A stretch of DNA of 38,130 bases. It comes from Betaproteobacteria bacterium (GTDB lineage: Bacteria > Pseudomonadota > Gammaproteobacteria > Burkholderiales > Casimicrobiaceae). Shown here piece by piece: positions 6,806-14,122 of this stretch. The position numbers were made by a program, and so were the translations under genes. The stretch is taken from assembly GCA_005882995.1 (NCBI GenBank), contig VBCY01000024.1, positions 20,332 through 58,461 of the forward strand, in the 5' to 3' direction. Numbering within the stretch: the stretch's first letter is position 1; the number at the start of each line of letters is the position of its first letter. The notes under the pieces were generated by a model. The model was not told where the DNA came from and ran no database searches. It saw only the letters and a list, made by a program, of their open reading frames with translations.

Positions 6806-7372
6806 ATGAGCTATATCGACCGAGACCTTCTCCCGGGAGAACATCTCGTTTACCGAACCCGTCTTTACTGGTTGGTATTCCTGGTTCCGGTGCTGCTCTC
6901 GATTGTCGTATTGCTTCCAGTTGCCTGGTTGTTTTTTGACAGTACGTGGAGAAACTACGCCTGGGTGCCGGCCGCATTTGCTGCCGCCCTCATCGGAAGC
7001 GCGATCCTGCGACGACAAAGTTCGGATTTCGCGGTCACCGATCGCCGTGTGATCATGAAACTGGGGATTCTGTCGACCCGATCGATTGAGCTTCTCCTCG
7101 ACAAGATCGAGGCGATTACGGTCAATCAGAGTCTGATCGGTCGGCTGTTTCGCTACGGGGACATCATTGTTAGCGGAAGCGGCGGAACCAAGGAAGTGTT
7201 CCATCGCATTCAATCGCCGTTTGAATTTCGTCGCGCCGTCCAGTCTGTAACAACCGCGGGTATTGGATTGCCCGCTGGATCAAAGAGCAAGGTGCCCCAA
7301 AGCGAAAGCGTTTACCAGCTTCGCCGCCCGGTCTCCCGCGAACAGATCGTGCGGGATCGACTTAGGCAATGA
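6806..7372 (+). CDS. PH-domain (bPH_2/YdbT-like) membrane protein
   Basis: A 188-residue protein with two membrane helices near the N-terminus (LYWLVFLVPVLLSIVVLLPV and WVPAAFAAALIGSAI). A bacterial PH-like domain follows (FAVTDRRVIMKLGILSTRSI, ELLLDKIEAITVNQSL, RLFRYGDIIVSGSGGTKEVF). The layout (LLPGEHLVYRTRLYWLVF, then TDRRV, then DKIE) is typical of the family; such proteins sit in the inner membrane and have no defined biochemical role. The C-terminal 40 residues are basic and probably disordered. The ribosome binding site is weak. It follows the YXWGXW gene by 162 nt, separated by a repeat. Confidence 0.8.
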   Translation: MSYIDRDLLPGEHLVYRTRLYWLVFLVPVLLSIVVLLPVAWLFFDSTWRNYAWVPAAFAAALIGSAILRRQSSDFAVTDRRVIMKLGILSTRSIELLLDKIEAITVNQSLIGRLFRYGDIIVSGSGGTKEVFHRIQSPFEFRRAVQSVTTAGIGLPAGSKSKVPQSESVYQLRRPVSREQIVRDRLRQ

Positions 7373-7517
7373 TGACCCATAGTCGGTGAGGATTTTTTTG
7401 AACGAGGACAGGGTCAATATTTGCGGGCGAGATGATTGCAGTCCCCGGGATGGGTGCGCTTGCGAACCAATCGCCCGTATTCAATCTGAGGCTTTCACCA
7501 CGAGAATGGAGCGGTTT

Positions 7518-8087
7518 ATGAAACACAAATTTCTACCATTGATCGCTGCGGCGATCAGCGCCATCAGCTTCGCGGCGTTCGCGCAAACGAGCACCTCGAA
7601 TGCGGGCACCGCCACTGAGCCAATGACCCCCAATACCCCGAAGATGACCGGCGATGCGCAAGTCGAAAGCGACTATCAGGCAGCGCAAGCCCGCTGCAAT
7701 GCGCAAAGCGGTGCGGCGCGAACCACGTGTATGAGCGATGCGAAAGCAGCCTACGATCGCGCTCTAGGTGGATCGACCAATAACTCGACTCCGCGCGCCG
7801 GCGGCGGCACTAACTCCTCGAGCGGGACCACTGGCGCAGCCGGTCAGTCCGGATCATCGAGCGCGGGCGGTACGTCGGGTACCGGCGCCGGTATGGGCGC
7901 ATCGGGCGGAATGTCGGGTGGAGCTTCGGCGGGACCATCTTCTGCCAGCCCGGGCACGTCGGGCGCCGGCGGTAGCAACGGCAGCACCGGCGGTGATTCC
8001 GCTGGCGCGTCGGGCGGTGCGTCCGGCGGTGCCTCGGGAGGTATGTCCGGCGGTACGTCAGGCGGCGGAGCCGGTGGCAACAAATAA
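7518..8087 (+). CDS. Secreted Gly/Ser-rich low-complexity protein
   Basis: A 189-residue protein with a signal peptide (MKHKFLPLIAAAISAISFAA, cleavage after AFA), a short conserved-looking segment with two Cys (VESDYQAAQARCNAQSGAAR and TTCMSDAKAAYDRALGG), then about 95 residues of almost pure Gly/Ser/Ala/Thr. The end consists of repeats such as GGASGGASGGMSGG. Similar short secreted proteins with DYQAA-type helices occur in betaproteobacteria without assigned role. ATG 7518 is preferred because GGAG lies just upstream; the frame opens at 7386 but the extra part is not signal-like. A strong terminator follows at 8112-8138. Confidence 0.75.
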   Translation: MKHKFLPLIAAAISAISFAAFAQTSTSNAGTATEPMTPNTPKMTGDAQVESDYQAAQARCNAQSGAARTTCMSDAKAAYDRALGGSTNNSTPRAGGGTNSSSGTTGAAGQSGSSSAGGTSGTGAGMGASGGMSGGASAGPSSASPGTSGAGGSNGSTGGDSAGASGGASGGASGGMSGGTSGGGAGGNK

Positions 8088-8111
8088 TAGCGGCTGACTT
8101 CCAACAAACCA

Positions 8112-8138
8112 GTGGGGCGGATGATCCGCCCCACTTTT
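8112..8138 (+). terminator. Rho-independent terminator
   Basis: A 10-bp perfect stem GTGGGGCGGA (8112-8121) / TCCGCCCCAC (8125-8134) with a 3-base loop, followed by TTTT. It terminates the gene at 7518-8087 and, with its A-poor other side, probably not the remnant on the minus strand. Confidence 0.85.
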
Positions 8139-8160
8139 ATGTGACATGTTAGATGGCCGC

Positions 8161-8540
8161 CTACTGGCGTGTCGCCTGTCGGGTGTCGCCTCCGGTGACT
8201 CGCCAGATGACGTTGCCGACGTCATCCGCGACGAGCAATCGGCCTTCTTTGTCGATGGCGACGCCAACCGGACGTCCTAATGCCTTCCCTTGATCATCGA
8301 CAAAGCCGGTGAGCACGTCGACCGGTGCACCCGACGGCTTGCCGCCATCGAACCGAACGAAGATCACCTTGTATCGCTCCTTGGCCGACGATTCCACGAT
8401 CCGTGCTGTCCTACAAACATGCCGTGCGCGAATTGCGGCGACAGTTGCTCGCCTTCCGATGATGTCAATCCCAGGGACGCAGTGTGAGGTCCCAACGCGT
8501 AGTCCGATTTGGCGTAGGACCAGGACCAAGGCTTAAATCC
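8161..8540 (-). pseudogene. C-terminal remnant of a PQQ-dependent sugar (sorbosone) dehydrogenase
   Basis: On the minus strand one frame reads [20 protein letters not shown], then [20 protein letters not shown]. After a one-base frameshift near 8375, a second frame reads [40 protein letters not shown] and ends [10 protein letters not shown]. Together these follow the C-terminal third of YliI/sorbosone-dehydrogenase-like beta-propellers, including HGSWNR and LLVADDVGN. The N-terminal two thirds are absent: the homology breaks near 8540, next to an inverted repeat and site D. It is therefore a truncated, frameshifted relic. Confidence 0.7.
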
Positions 8541-8566
8541 TACGAGGTTGTAGGTCCTAGTCCTAC
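8514..8566. repeat. Imperfect inverted repeat beside site D
   Basis: GTAGGACCAGGACC (8514-8527) and GGTCCTAGTCCTAC (8553-8566) pair with one mismatch across 25 bases. The right arm runs into the TCCTACA box of site D, and the left arm lies at the break point of the PQQ-dehydrogenase remnant. Confidence 0.5.
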
Positions 8567-8590
8567 AAGCGAATCAGAAAAAGTCCGATA
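8561..8590 (+). promoter_or_regulatory. Composite regulatory site D (TCCTACA-N4-AATCAG-N7-CCGATA)
   Basis: TCCTACA at 8561-8567, AATCAG at 8572-8577 and CCGATA at 8585-8590. It ends 96 nt before the ATG at 8687. Confidence 0.7.
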
Positions 8591-8686
8591 GTCACGAAGC
8601 CTCTTCTGAAGGAAATTCAACACGCCAGGCGTCAGCGGGCACGCATTTAAGTCAGCGCTCGGCGCAAAGTTTGGAGGAAAAGCTTC

Positions 8687-8920
8687 ATGTTCGATGATTT
8701 TACCTACAGAAATTATCGTGTCAGGGCGGGAGTCCGCCAAAGTCGCACCGACAAGCTCGGTCGCTGGTACGGCGTCATTTCCCTGGTGCATGATGCCGAG
8801 CAGGACATCTTTGCTCTGGAAGATCATTTGTTCGAATGGCCAGCCGGTGCGCGCCGTTACGCGGTCCACCACGCCAAGCAAGTCATCGATTCGCGTCGCG
8901 CCACTCAAGCGGGCGCTTGA
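8687..8920 (+). CDS. Small protein of unknown function (77 aa)
   Basis: A 77-residue soluble protein (starts FDDFTYRNYRVRAGVRQS, then GRWYGVISLVHDAEQDIFAL, FEWPAGARRYAVHHAKQVID). Alternating hydrophobic/charged strands followed by a C-terminal helix suggest a small beta-plus-alpha domain. No signal peptide and no membrane segment. The start is well supported: GGAGG lies upstream of ATG 8687. An opposite-strand frame covers the region but lacks such signals. Site D lies 96 nt upstream, placing it in the proposed regulon. No family recognised. Confidence 0.7.
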   Translation: MFDDFTYRNYRVRAGVRQSRTDKLGRWYGVISLVHDAEQDIFALEDHLFEWPAGARRYAVHHAKQVIDSRRATQAGA

Positions 8921-9222
8921 CTCGCTCGCTCGTAGAGCAGCGCGTTTTCCATCCAGAGTGATCGTCGAGCGAGGGATCTTGTCCCTCGCTGCGACTATTC
9001 GATCATCAAGCAGGCTTGACTTCCCTTAGCACGACGCAGCAGCGCGCTGCCGCCCCGTTGAAGTCGTAGAAATTCGGGTGGGCGCCACGGCCCGGGGAGA
9101 GATCTGCCTCGCATTGTCGAACCTACAACGGCCAGGCCGGGCACCCTGCCCGAAACTCGCAAACCGCGGGAGAACTCCAAAGGGTATCGCTCGTTTCAAG
9201 AGCCCTTCTACAGGAGTTGACC
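8921..9222. other. Intergenic region with a hairpin
   Basis: 302 bases with no convincing coding sequence. AGCGAGGGA (8968-8976) pairs perfectly with TCCCTCGCT (8982-8990) across 5 bases, 48 nt after the preceding stop; it lacks a T-tract but may mark the transcript end. A degenerate partial match to the composite site (CCTACA near 9120) was not accepted. Confidence 0.45.
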
Positions 9223-9732
9223 ATGGCTAATATCGACATTCATCACGATAAGCCCGCGTTCAGCCTGCACTCGATCCATTGGAGCGCAGCCATCTGGGCA
9301 AGCGTGATCGCAGGTCTTGTGTTCGCGGCGCTCGAAGTGGTTATGGTTCCTCTCTTCCAGGGGAAGTCCCCCTGGGCGCCGCTGCACATGATTGGCGCCA
9401 TCGCGCTCGGCCCCGGTGCGATGGCATCGCCCGAGACCTTTGACGTCGGAATCATCGCGACCGCTGTCGTGGTCCACATAGTTCTCGCCGTCATCTACGG
9501 CGTCATTCTCGCCTACATCATCATGAAGATGGATATGGGAACGGCGGTCCTGGTCGGAGGTGTCTACGGTTTGGCTCTGTACTTCATTAATTTCTACGGA
9601 TTCACCAAGTGGTTTCCGTGGTTTGCAGACGCGCGTGACTGGATCAGCATTTTCACGCACATCGTGCAAAGTGCCCTGGTGGCGTACTTCTACAAAGTGA
9701 TCGAGCGGAACTATCCGCGAACGGCGGCGTAA
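9223..9732 (+). CDS. Small integral membrane protein
   Basis: A 169-residue protein with a short hydrophilic start (MANIDIHHDKPAFSLHSI) and about four membrane helices: AIWASVIAGLVFAALEVVMV, MIGAIALGPGAM, IIATAVVVHIVLAVIYGVIL, TAVLVGGVYGLALYFINFYG, then a C-terminal amphipathic/TM segment ending in IERNYPRTAA. AGGAG six bases before ATG 9223 sets the start. It resembles an unnamed family of about 170-residue proteobacterial inner-membrane proteins, sometimes loosely annotated as transporters; no transport motif is visible. The function is unknown. Confidence 0.75.
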   Translation: MANIDIHHDKPAFSLHSIHWSAAIWASVIAGLVFAALEVVMVPLFQGKSPWAPLHMIGAIALGPGAMASPETFDVGIIATAVVVHIVLAVIYGVILAYIIMKMDMGTAVLVGGVYGLALYFINFYGFTKWFPWFADARDWISIFTHIVQSALVAYFYKVIERNYPRTAA

Positions 9733-9822
9733 CGGATCGAAGACGCGAATACATTGGCCAATCGGGGGGTGAGCTTCGCCGGCGCGACCGAAGGCCATGC
9801 CGCGAAGCATGGTGGCCTCCCG

Positions 9823-11142
9823 ATGCGCATCTCTCGTTCCTATATCGAGCGCAAACGTGGTGAACTGTTGCTGCTCGCCAGTTGCCTTGCCGGGCCGCCG
9901 GACGCGATTGATCTCGACGCGCCGGACGTTGCGGTCGAACGGAAGTTTCGACTGGCTTCGCTCCTGAAGGCCGAGCAGTTGCTCAAGAGCTGGTCGGTTA
10001 CCGAAACTGCACGGCCACCGGCACGCTGGCGGCGCGTGGGCGATTATCGATTCAGCTTCGGCTATCAGCGGGCAGATTTGGAAATCCAGGGCCCACCGAT
10101 ATACCGTGCGGCACCGCAGGCGCGAGAGCAGTCGATTATCTATGCTGCATCGGGCATGAGCGCGATTGCAGCGCTGTTGATGGCGTCACTGCAGCTTCGC
10201 GAGACGATCGATGTCCTCGCACCGAGCGACTGCTACAGCGAAACACGTGAGCTCATGAGAAGTTTCGGGCGGCGTATTCGAACCGTGTCGAGCGGACAAG
10301 AACAACGCGCGGAATTGGAGGAGGCAGCGGTGCGGTTCTTATGGCTCGACTCATCGACGCATTCATCATTTCAATCCTGCGTGGCGCAGATCGGCCCTGG
10401 CGTCGACTTTGTGGCGTTCGACACGACCTGCTTCTGGCGGGGTTCCAACAAGATCACGCACGCCATCGATCGGGCGCTTCAAATTGGCATTCCGGTCGTT
10501 CTCGTACGCAGCCACGCCAAGCTCGACAATCTCGGGATCGAATACGGCCGTCTGGGATCCATTGTCGTGCTCTCGCCCGAACGCTCTCGAAGGACGAGGC
10601 GATCACTATCGACGCTCGCTTTGGTGTCCAAGCTACGAGATGCGGTGCGGTTGATGGGCGCTGCCCCGGTACTCGCGCATCTTCCTCCGTTCGAAAGCCA
10701 TGTTGACTACCGCGTTTACAGCGCAGCGCGAACCGCCTCGATCATTCGCAATACGCGGCGACTCGTGCGCACGCTCAAGGCGCGTCTGCCATCGGTGCAG
10801 CTCTCCACTTTCCAGCATGGGCTCTACTTCACCATCGCTGCCTGCCACGGTATTTCAGTCGATGAGGTGCGGCGGGCTATCGGCGCGATGGCGCAGGATC
10901 TTGCGCGGCGGGGATTGCCGTTCAAACACGCGGGTTCGTTCGGGTTTGATTTCACCGCCGCGGAATGGTGTGCCGACGCGGTCTGCGGGGACAACCTGAT
11001 CCGTGTTTGCGGCGGCGACCTTCCACTCGATGTAAGCGATGAGATTGGGCAGGCGGTCGCAAGCTGGTGCCTGAGCCACCATTTAGCAGCGAGGTCTCGC
11101 TACAACAACAACGTGAGCACGAACCAGAGAGCCGCCGCTTGA
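9823..11142 (+). CDS. PLP-dependent fold-type-I enzyme, substrate unknown
   Basis: A 439-residue protein (from ATG 9823). Features of the aspartate-aminotransferase/Cys-Met-metabolism fold are visible. IIYAASGMSAIAALLMASLQ near residues 105-124 is the phosphate-binding helix start. VDFVAFDTTCFWRGS has Asp200 placed to contact the pyridine nitrogen. VRSHAKLDNLGIEYGRLGS has Lys233 as the probable Schiff-base lysine. The first 80 residues and the C-terminal 100 are unlike common family members. The upstream TTG at 9754 is a possible alternative start; neither has a strong ribosome binding site. It could be a lyase, transferase or amino acid racemase-like enzyme. It lies upstream of the Ku operon but is separated from it by site F. 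Confidence 0.65.
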   Translation: MRISRSYIERKRGELLLLASCLAGPPDAIDLDAPDVAVERKFRLASLLKAEQLLKSWSVTETARPPARWRRVGDYRFSFGYQRADLEIQGPPIYRAAPQAREQSIIYAASGMSAIAALLMASLQLRETIDVLAPSDCYSETRELMRSFGRRIRTVSSGQEQRAELEEAAVRFLWLDSSTHSSFQSCVAQIGPGVDFVAFDTTCFWRGSNKITHAIDRALQIGIPVVLVRSHAKLDNLGIEYGRLGSIVVLSPERSRRTRRSLSTLALVSKLRDAVRLMGAAPVLAHLPPFESHVDYRVYSAARTASIIRNTRRLVRTLKARLPSVQLSTFQHGLYFTIAACHGISVDEVRRAIGAMAQDLARRGLPFKHAGSFGFDFTAAEWCADAVCGDNLIRVCGGDLPLDVSDEIGQAVASWCLSHHLAARSRYNNNVSTNQRAAA

Positions 11143-11241
11143 ATGACTTAAAAGCATGCCTATCAAGTGGTAATTGCTACAACATCGTGCCGGCAATTCG
11201 CGCCGTTCTGAGTCCCTTCGCATGCTGAAAGTGCTCAGCTG

Positions 11242-11271
11242 TCCTACACATAAATCATCGATCCGCCGATA
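11242..11271 (+). promoter_or_regulatory. Composite regulatory site F (TCCTACA-N4-AATCAT-N7-CCGATA)
   Basis: TCCTACA at 11242-11248, AATCAT at 11253-11258 (one mismatch) and CCGATA at 11266-11271. It ends 67 nt before the Cys-rich ORF and about 265 nt before Ku. It is the weakest of the six but keeps both spacings. Confidence 0.6.
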
Positions 11272-11338
11272 CCGCGAGAAGCCCGTAATAGCGATATTCG
11301 CCGCATGTGATCGGAATCGGTACGCTGAGCCGGCTCGG

Positions 11339-11533
11339 ATGGTGGTCTGCCCTTTTGATTGTCATTGGTGCGGTCTGCAGGGTTGCCGCGCCGGCGGATG
11401 CGAGATGACAGGTGAGCCGGTGCTGGTGGCGTGCTCTCTCTGCGGAGCACTGGTCATTCGCACCGCTGGCCTGGGCGCCTGCGTCGATTGCACGGCGGCT
11501 GAACTGCACATTGCAGGGAAGGAGGTCAACTAA
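11339..11533 (+). CDS. Cys-rich small protein, probable zinc binder
   Basis: A 64-residue frame with nine Cys. The N-terminal half has VVCPFDCHWCGLQGCRAGGC. The C-terminal half has a CxxC...CxxC pattern: ACSLCGALVIRTAG, then ACVDCTAAELH. The second half looks like a treble-clef or zinc-ribbon. Its stop lies 2 nt before the Ku ATG, and the AAGGAGG that serves Ku is inside its last codons, so translation of the two is linked. The start is uncertain: ATG 11339 has no clear ribosome binding site and ATG 11405 would give only the C-terminal zinc-ribbon half. Function is unknown; a role with Ku is inference from position. Confidence 0.5.
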   Translation: MVVCPFDCHWCGLQGCRAGGCEMTGEPVLVACSLCGALVIRTAGLGACVDCTAAELHIAGKEVN

Positions 11534-11535
11534 AG

Positions 11536-12462
11536 ATGGCTCGCGCGCTCTGGAAAGGCGCGATCAACTTCGGCCTGGTGAACATTCCCGTCGAGCTCTA
11601 TCCAGCCGAGGAGCGCAAGGAATTCAAGTTCTCCATGCTCGACAAGCGCGACTTCTCGCCGGTTGGCTACAAGCGCTACAGCAAGAAAACCGGCAAGGAC
11701 GTCGAATGGAAGGACGTCGTCAAGGGATACGAGTACGAGAAAGACGAATACGTAGTGCTCTCCGACGAAGACTTCAAGCGAGCCAACGTCAAGGCCTCGC
11801 AGACCATCGATATCGCGGCGTTCGTTCCGCTGGAAGAGATCCCGCCGCAATTCTACGAGAGCCCGTACTACCTTGCGCCGACCGAACGCGGTCAGAAGGT
11901 GTATGCGCTTCTCAGGGAGACGCTCAAGTCCACGGGGCTCGCGGCAGTAGCGCAGGTTGTCATCCGGACGACGCAACATCTTGCGGTGGTCGTTCCAGTG
12001 GGTCGAGCGCTGGTGCTCAATACGCTGCGCTATGCCGATGAGCTGCGCGATCCCAAGAACCTCGAGCTACCCGAGAGCGGCCTCAAGGGAGCGCACGTTA
12101 CCGCCAAGGAAGTCGAGCTGGCCAAGCGGCTGATCGACGACATGACGGAGCACTGGAAACCTGAAGAATTCAAGAATACCTATCACCAGGATCTGATGCA
12201 GCGAATCCACGAAAAGATCAAGAGTGGAGAGACGCGCGTGATCACCGAGCCTGAAGCGGAAGAAGAAGCGCCGAAGCGCAGTGCGCAGGTGATCGACCTT
12301 GCCACGCTGCTTAAGCAGAGCCTCGAGCAAGGAGGCTCACGGCGTAAGGCGGGCGATGCACGCCATGCCAGATCCTCTTCGTCGCAGAAGCCGAGCTTGC
12401 GTATGGTTTCAGGTACCAAAAGCTCCGGGCGCTCTCCTGCAGCAAAGCGAAAGCGGGCGTAG
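11536..12462 (+). CDS. ku: Ku, non-homologous end-joining DNA-end-binding protein
   Basis: A 308-residue bacterial Ku. It opens with the family hallmark ARALWKGAINFGLVNIPVEL, followed by RDFSPVGYKRYSKKTGK, the beta-barrel core (IDIAAFVPLEEIPPQFYESP, YYLAPTERGQKVYALLRETL) and the bridge region (MTEHWKPEEFKNTYHQDLMQ). The last 55 residues are a Lys/Arg/Ser-rich tail ending SPAAKRKRA, typical of Ku that recruits LigD and slides on DNA. Ku homodimers bind double-strand ends. AAGGAGG at 11519-11525 gives a strong start signal. LigD follows after 28 nt. Confidence 0.95.
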   Translation: MARALWKGAINFGLVNIPVELYPAEERKEFKFSMLDKRDFSPVGYKRYSKKTGKDVEWKDVVKGYEYEKDEYVVLSDEDFKRANVKASQTIDIAAFVPLEEIPPQFYESPYYLAPTERGQKVYALLRETLKSTGLAAVAQVVIRTTQHLAVVVPVGRALVLNTLRYADELRDPKNLELPESGLKGAHVTAKEVELAKRLIDDMTEHWKPEEFKNTYHQDLMQRIHEKIKSGETRVITEPEAEEEAPKRSAQVIDLATLLKQSLEQGGSRRKAGDARHARSSSSQKPSLRMVSGTKSSGRSPAAKRKRA

Positions 12463-12490
12463 GGCCTGTTAACGCGTGCAAGCCTGAACA

Positions 12491-14104
12491 ATGGCGCTGG
12501 AGAGATATCGGCACAAACGCGATTTCGGGATCACACCCGAACCGCGAGGTCGCGTTGCCGCGCGCCAGGCGAAGGAGCTCGCCTACGTCATTCAGAAACA
12601 CGCTGCGAGCCACCTCCACTACGACTTCAGACTCGAGCTCGGCGGAGTGCTCCTTAGCTGGGCCGTGCCGAAGGGTCCCAGCCTCGACCCGCAGGACAAA
12701 CGCCTCGCCATGCACGTCGAGGACCATCCTCTCGAGTACGGTGGATTCGAGGGCGTGATTCCACCGAAGCAATACGGCGCCGGCACGGTCATGCTGTGGG
12801 ACCGTGGCACCTGGATCCCGGAAGGCGATCCGGTGGATGGATACAGGCGAGGACGTCTCAAGTTCGAGCTCGACGGCGAGAAACTCAAAGGCGGATGGAT
12901 ACTCGTCCGTACGCACAGCAGCCGCTACAACGACGGAAAGCAGGCTTGGTTGCTCATCAAGGAGAACGATGAGTACGCCCGGCGAGGCGTTGATGCGCGT
13001 ATTGTCGATGAGCAACCAGATAGCGTCGCTTCCGGCCGCAGCCTGGAGAAGATCGCCGAGGACCAGCAGCACGTCTGGCGCTCCGACGCTTCAGTCGAAG
13101 CCAACATGCGCTCAGGCGCGGTTGCTGCGAAGTCGACGAAGGAACGCGCGCAGAAAAGCGGTGCACAGAAATCGCCAGTGGTTTCCGCTCGGCGCAAGCA
13201 AAACGCTGCGTCGGAAACCGAAATCGCCGGGATCACCTTGTCGAATCCCGACAAGCTCATGTTTCCGGAGACGAAGTACTCCAAGCGAGACCTCGCACAG
13301 TATTACGAAGCCGTCGGCGATTGGATCGTGCCACATCTCGCGCGACGGCCATTGATGCTCATGCGCTGCCCCGACGGCTGGAAGGGCGAGTGTTTTTACC
13401 AGAAACACGCGAACAACAGCGTGCACGCCTCCGTGGGTCGCGTTCAGGTCCCGGAACGCAACGGAACCGCGACCTACTTCGCCGCAAACTCGGTGTCTGC
13501 AGTGGTCGGACTGTTGCAGTGGGGCGTGCTCGAGTTCCATCCGTGGGGCTCGCGCGCTCCGCGACTCGATCGACCGGATCGTCTGATTTTCGACTTCGAT
13601 CCGGACACCGGCGTCGACTGGCGAGAGCTGGTCGAAGCGGTGCAAATGCTGCGTGCTCTGCTCGATGACCTGGGGCTGGAAGGTTTTCTCAAGACCACCG
13701 GCGGCAAGGGATTGCACGTCGTCGTACCCATCCGTCCCACGCTCGATTGGGAAGTCGCCAAGGGTTTCACGCGAGCGATCGCCGAATCTCTTGTGTCTAC
13801 GTTCCCGGATCGCTTCACGGCGGTCATGTCGAAGTCGAAGCGCAAAGGAAAAATCTTCGTCGATTATCTCCGTAACGGCGAAGGCGCGACGGCGATCGCT
13901 GCCTATTCACTACGCGCGCGGGCCAAGGCACCGGTATCGACGCCGATCGCCTGGTCAGAGCTCGATTCGGATGTCCGTTTCGATCATTTCAATCTGAGCA
14001 CGGTGCTGGCGCGTCTCAAGGCAATGAAAAAAGACCCCTGGGCCGATTTCTTCAGCACGCGGCAATCGGTGACCAAGGCAATGTTCGCGCGCGTGGGTCT
14101 CTGA
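12491..14104 (+). CDS. ligD: LigD lacking the ligase domain (PE-POL architecture)
   Basis: A 537-residue protein. Residues about 20-180 form the 3'-phosphoesterase domain: KHAASHLHYDFRLEL with His37, His43 and Asp45, and VEDHPLEYGGFEG with His79, corresponding by offset to the catalytic residues of Pseudomonas LigD. Residues about 180-245 are a Lys/Ser/Ala linker. Residues about 245-530 form the primase-like polymerase: NPDKLMFPETKYSK, IFDFDPD (metal Asp pair near 365), TTGGKGLHVVVP, VDYLRNGEGATAIAAYS. The central ATP-dependent ligase domain (about 300 residues, with KxDG) found in standard 800-900-residue LigD is completely absent. Sealing must come from another ligase. It lies 28 nt after Ku and 18 nt before the next gene. 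Confidence 0.9.
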   Translation: MALERYRHKRDFGITPEPRGRVAARQAKELAYVIQKHAASHLHYDFRLELGGVLLSWAVPKGPSLDPQDKRLAMHVEDHPLEYGGFEGVIPPKQYGAGTVMLWDRGTWIPEGDPVDGYRRGRLKFELDGEKLKGGWILVRTHSSRYNDGKQAWLLIKENDEYARRGVDARIVDEQPDSVASGRSLEKIAEDQQHVWRSDASVEANMRSGAVAAKSTKERAQKSGAQKSPVVSARRKQNAASETEIAGITLSNPDKLMFPETKYSKRDLAQYYEAVGDWIVPHLARRPLMLMRCPDGWKGECFYQKHANNSVHASVGRVQVPERNGTATYFAANSVSAVVGLLQWGVLEFHPWGSRAPRLDRPDRLIFDFDPDTGVDWRELVEAVQMLRALLDDLGLEGFLKTTGGKGLHVVVPIRPTLDWEVAKGFTRAIAESLVSTFPDRFTAVMSKSKRKGKIFVDYLRNGEGATAIAAYSLRARAKAPVSTPIAWSELDSDVRFDHFNLSTVLARLKAMKKDPWADFFSTRQSVTKAMFARVGL

Positions 14105-14122
14105 GGAGAGATTCCAGGACCG

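Noticed and set aside
8540-8908. Minus-strand ORF of 122 aa opposite the 77-aa gene
   Set aside because: No ribosome binding site or family feature; the plus-strand gene has GGAGG and site D at the standard distance.
9119-9150. Possible seventh composite site (ACCTACA ... CCAGG)
   Set aside because: Only the first box matches; the AATCAG and CYGAT boxes are absent at the required spacing, despite the suitable position before the 9223 gene.
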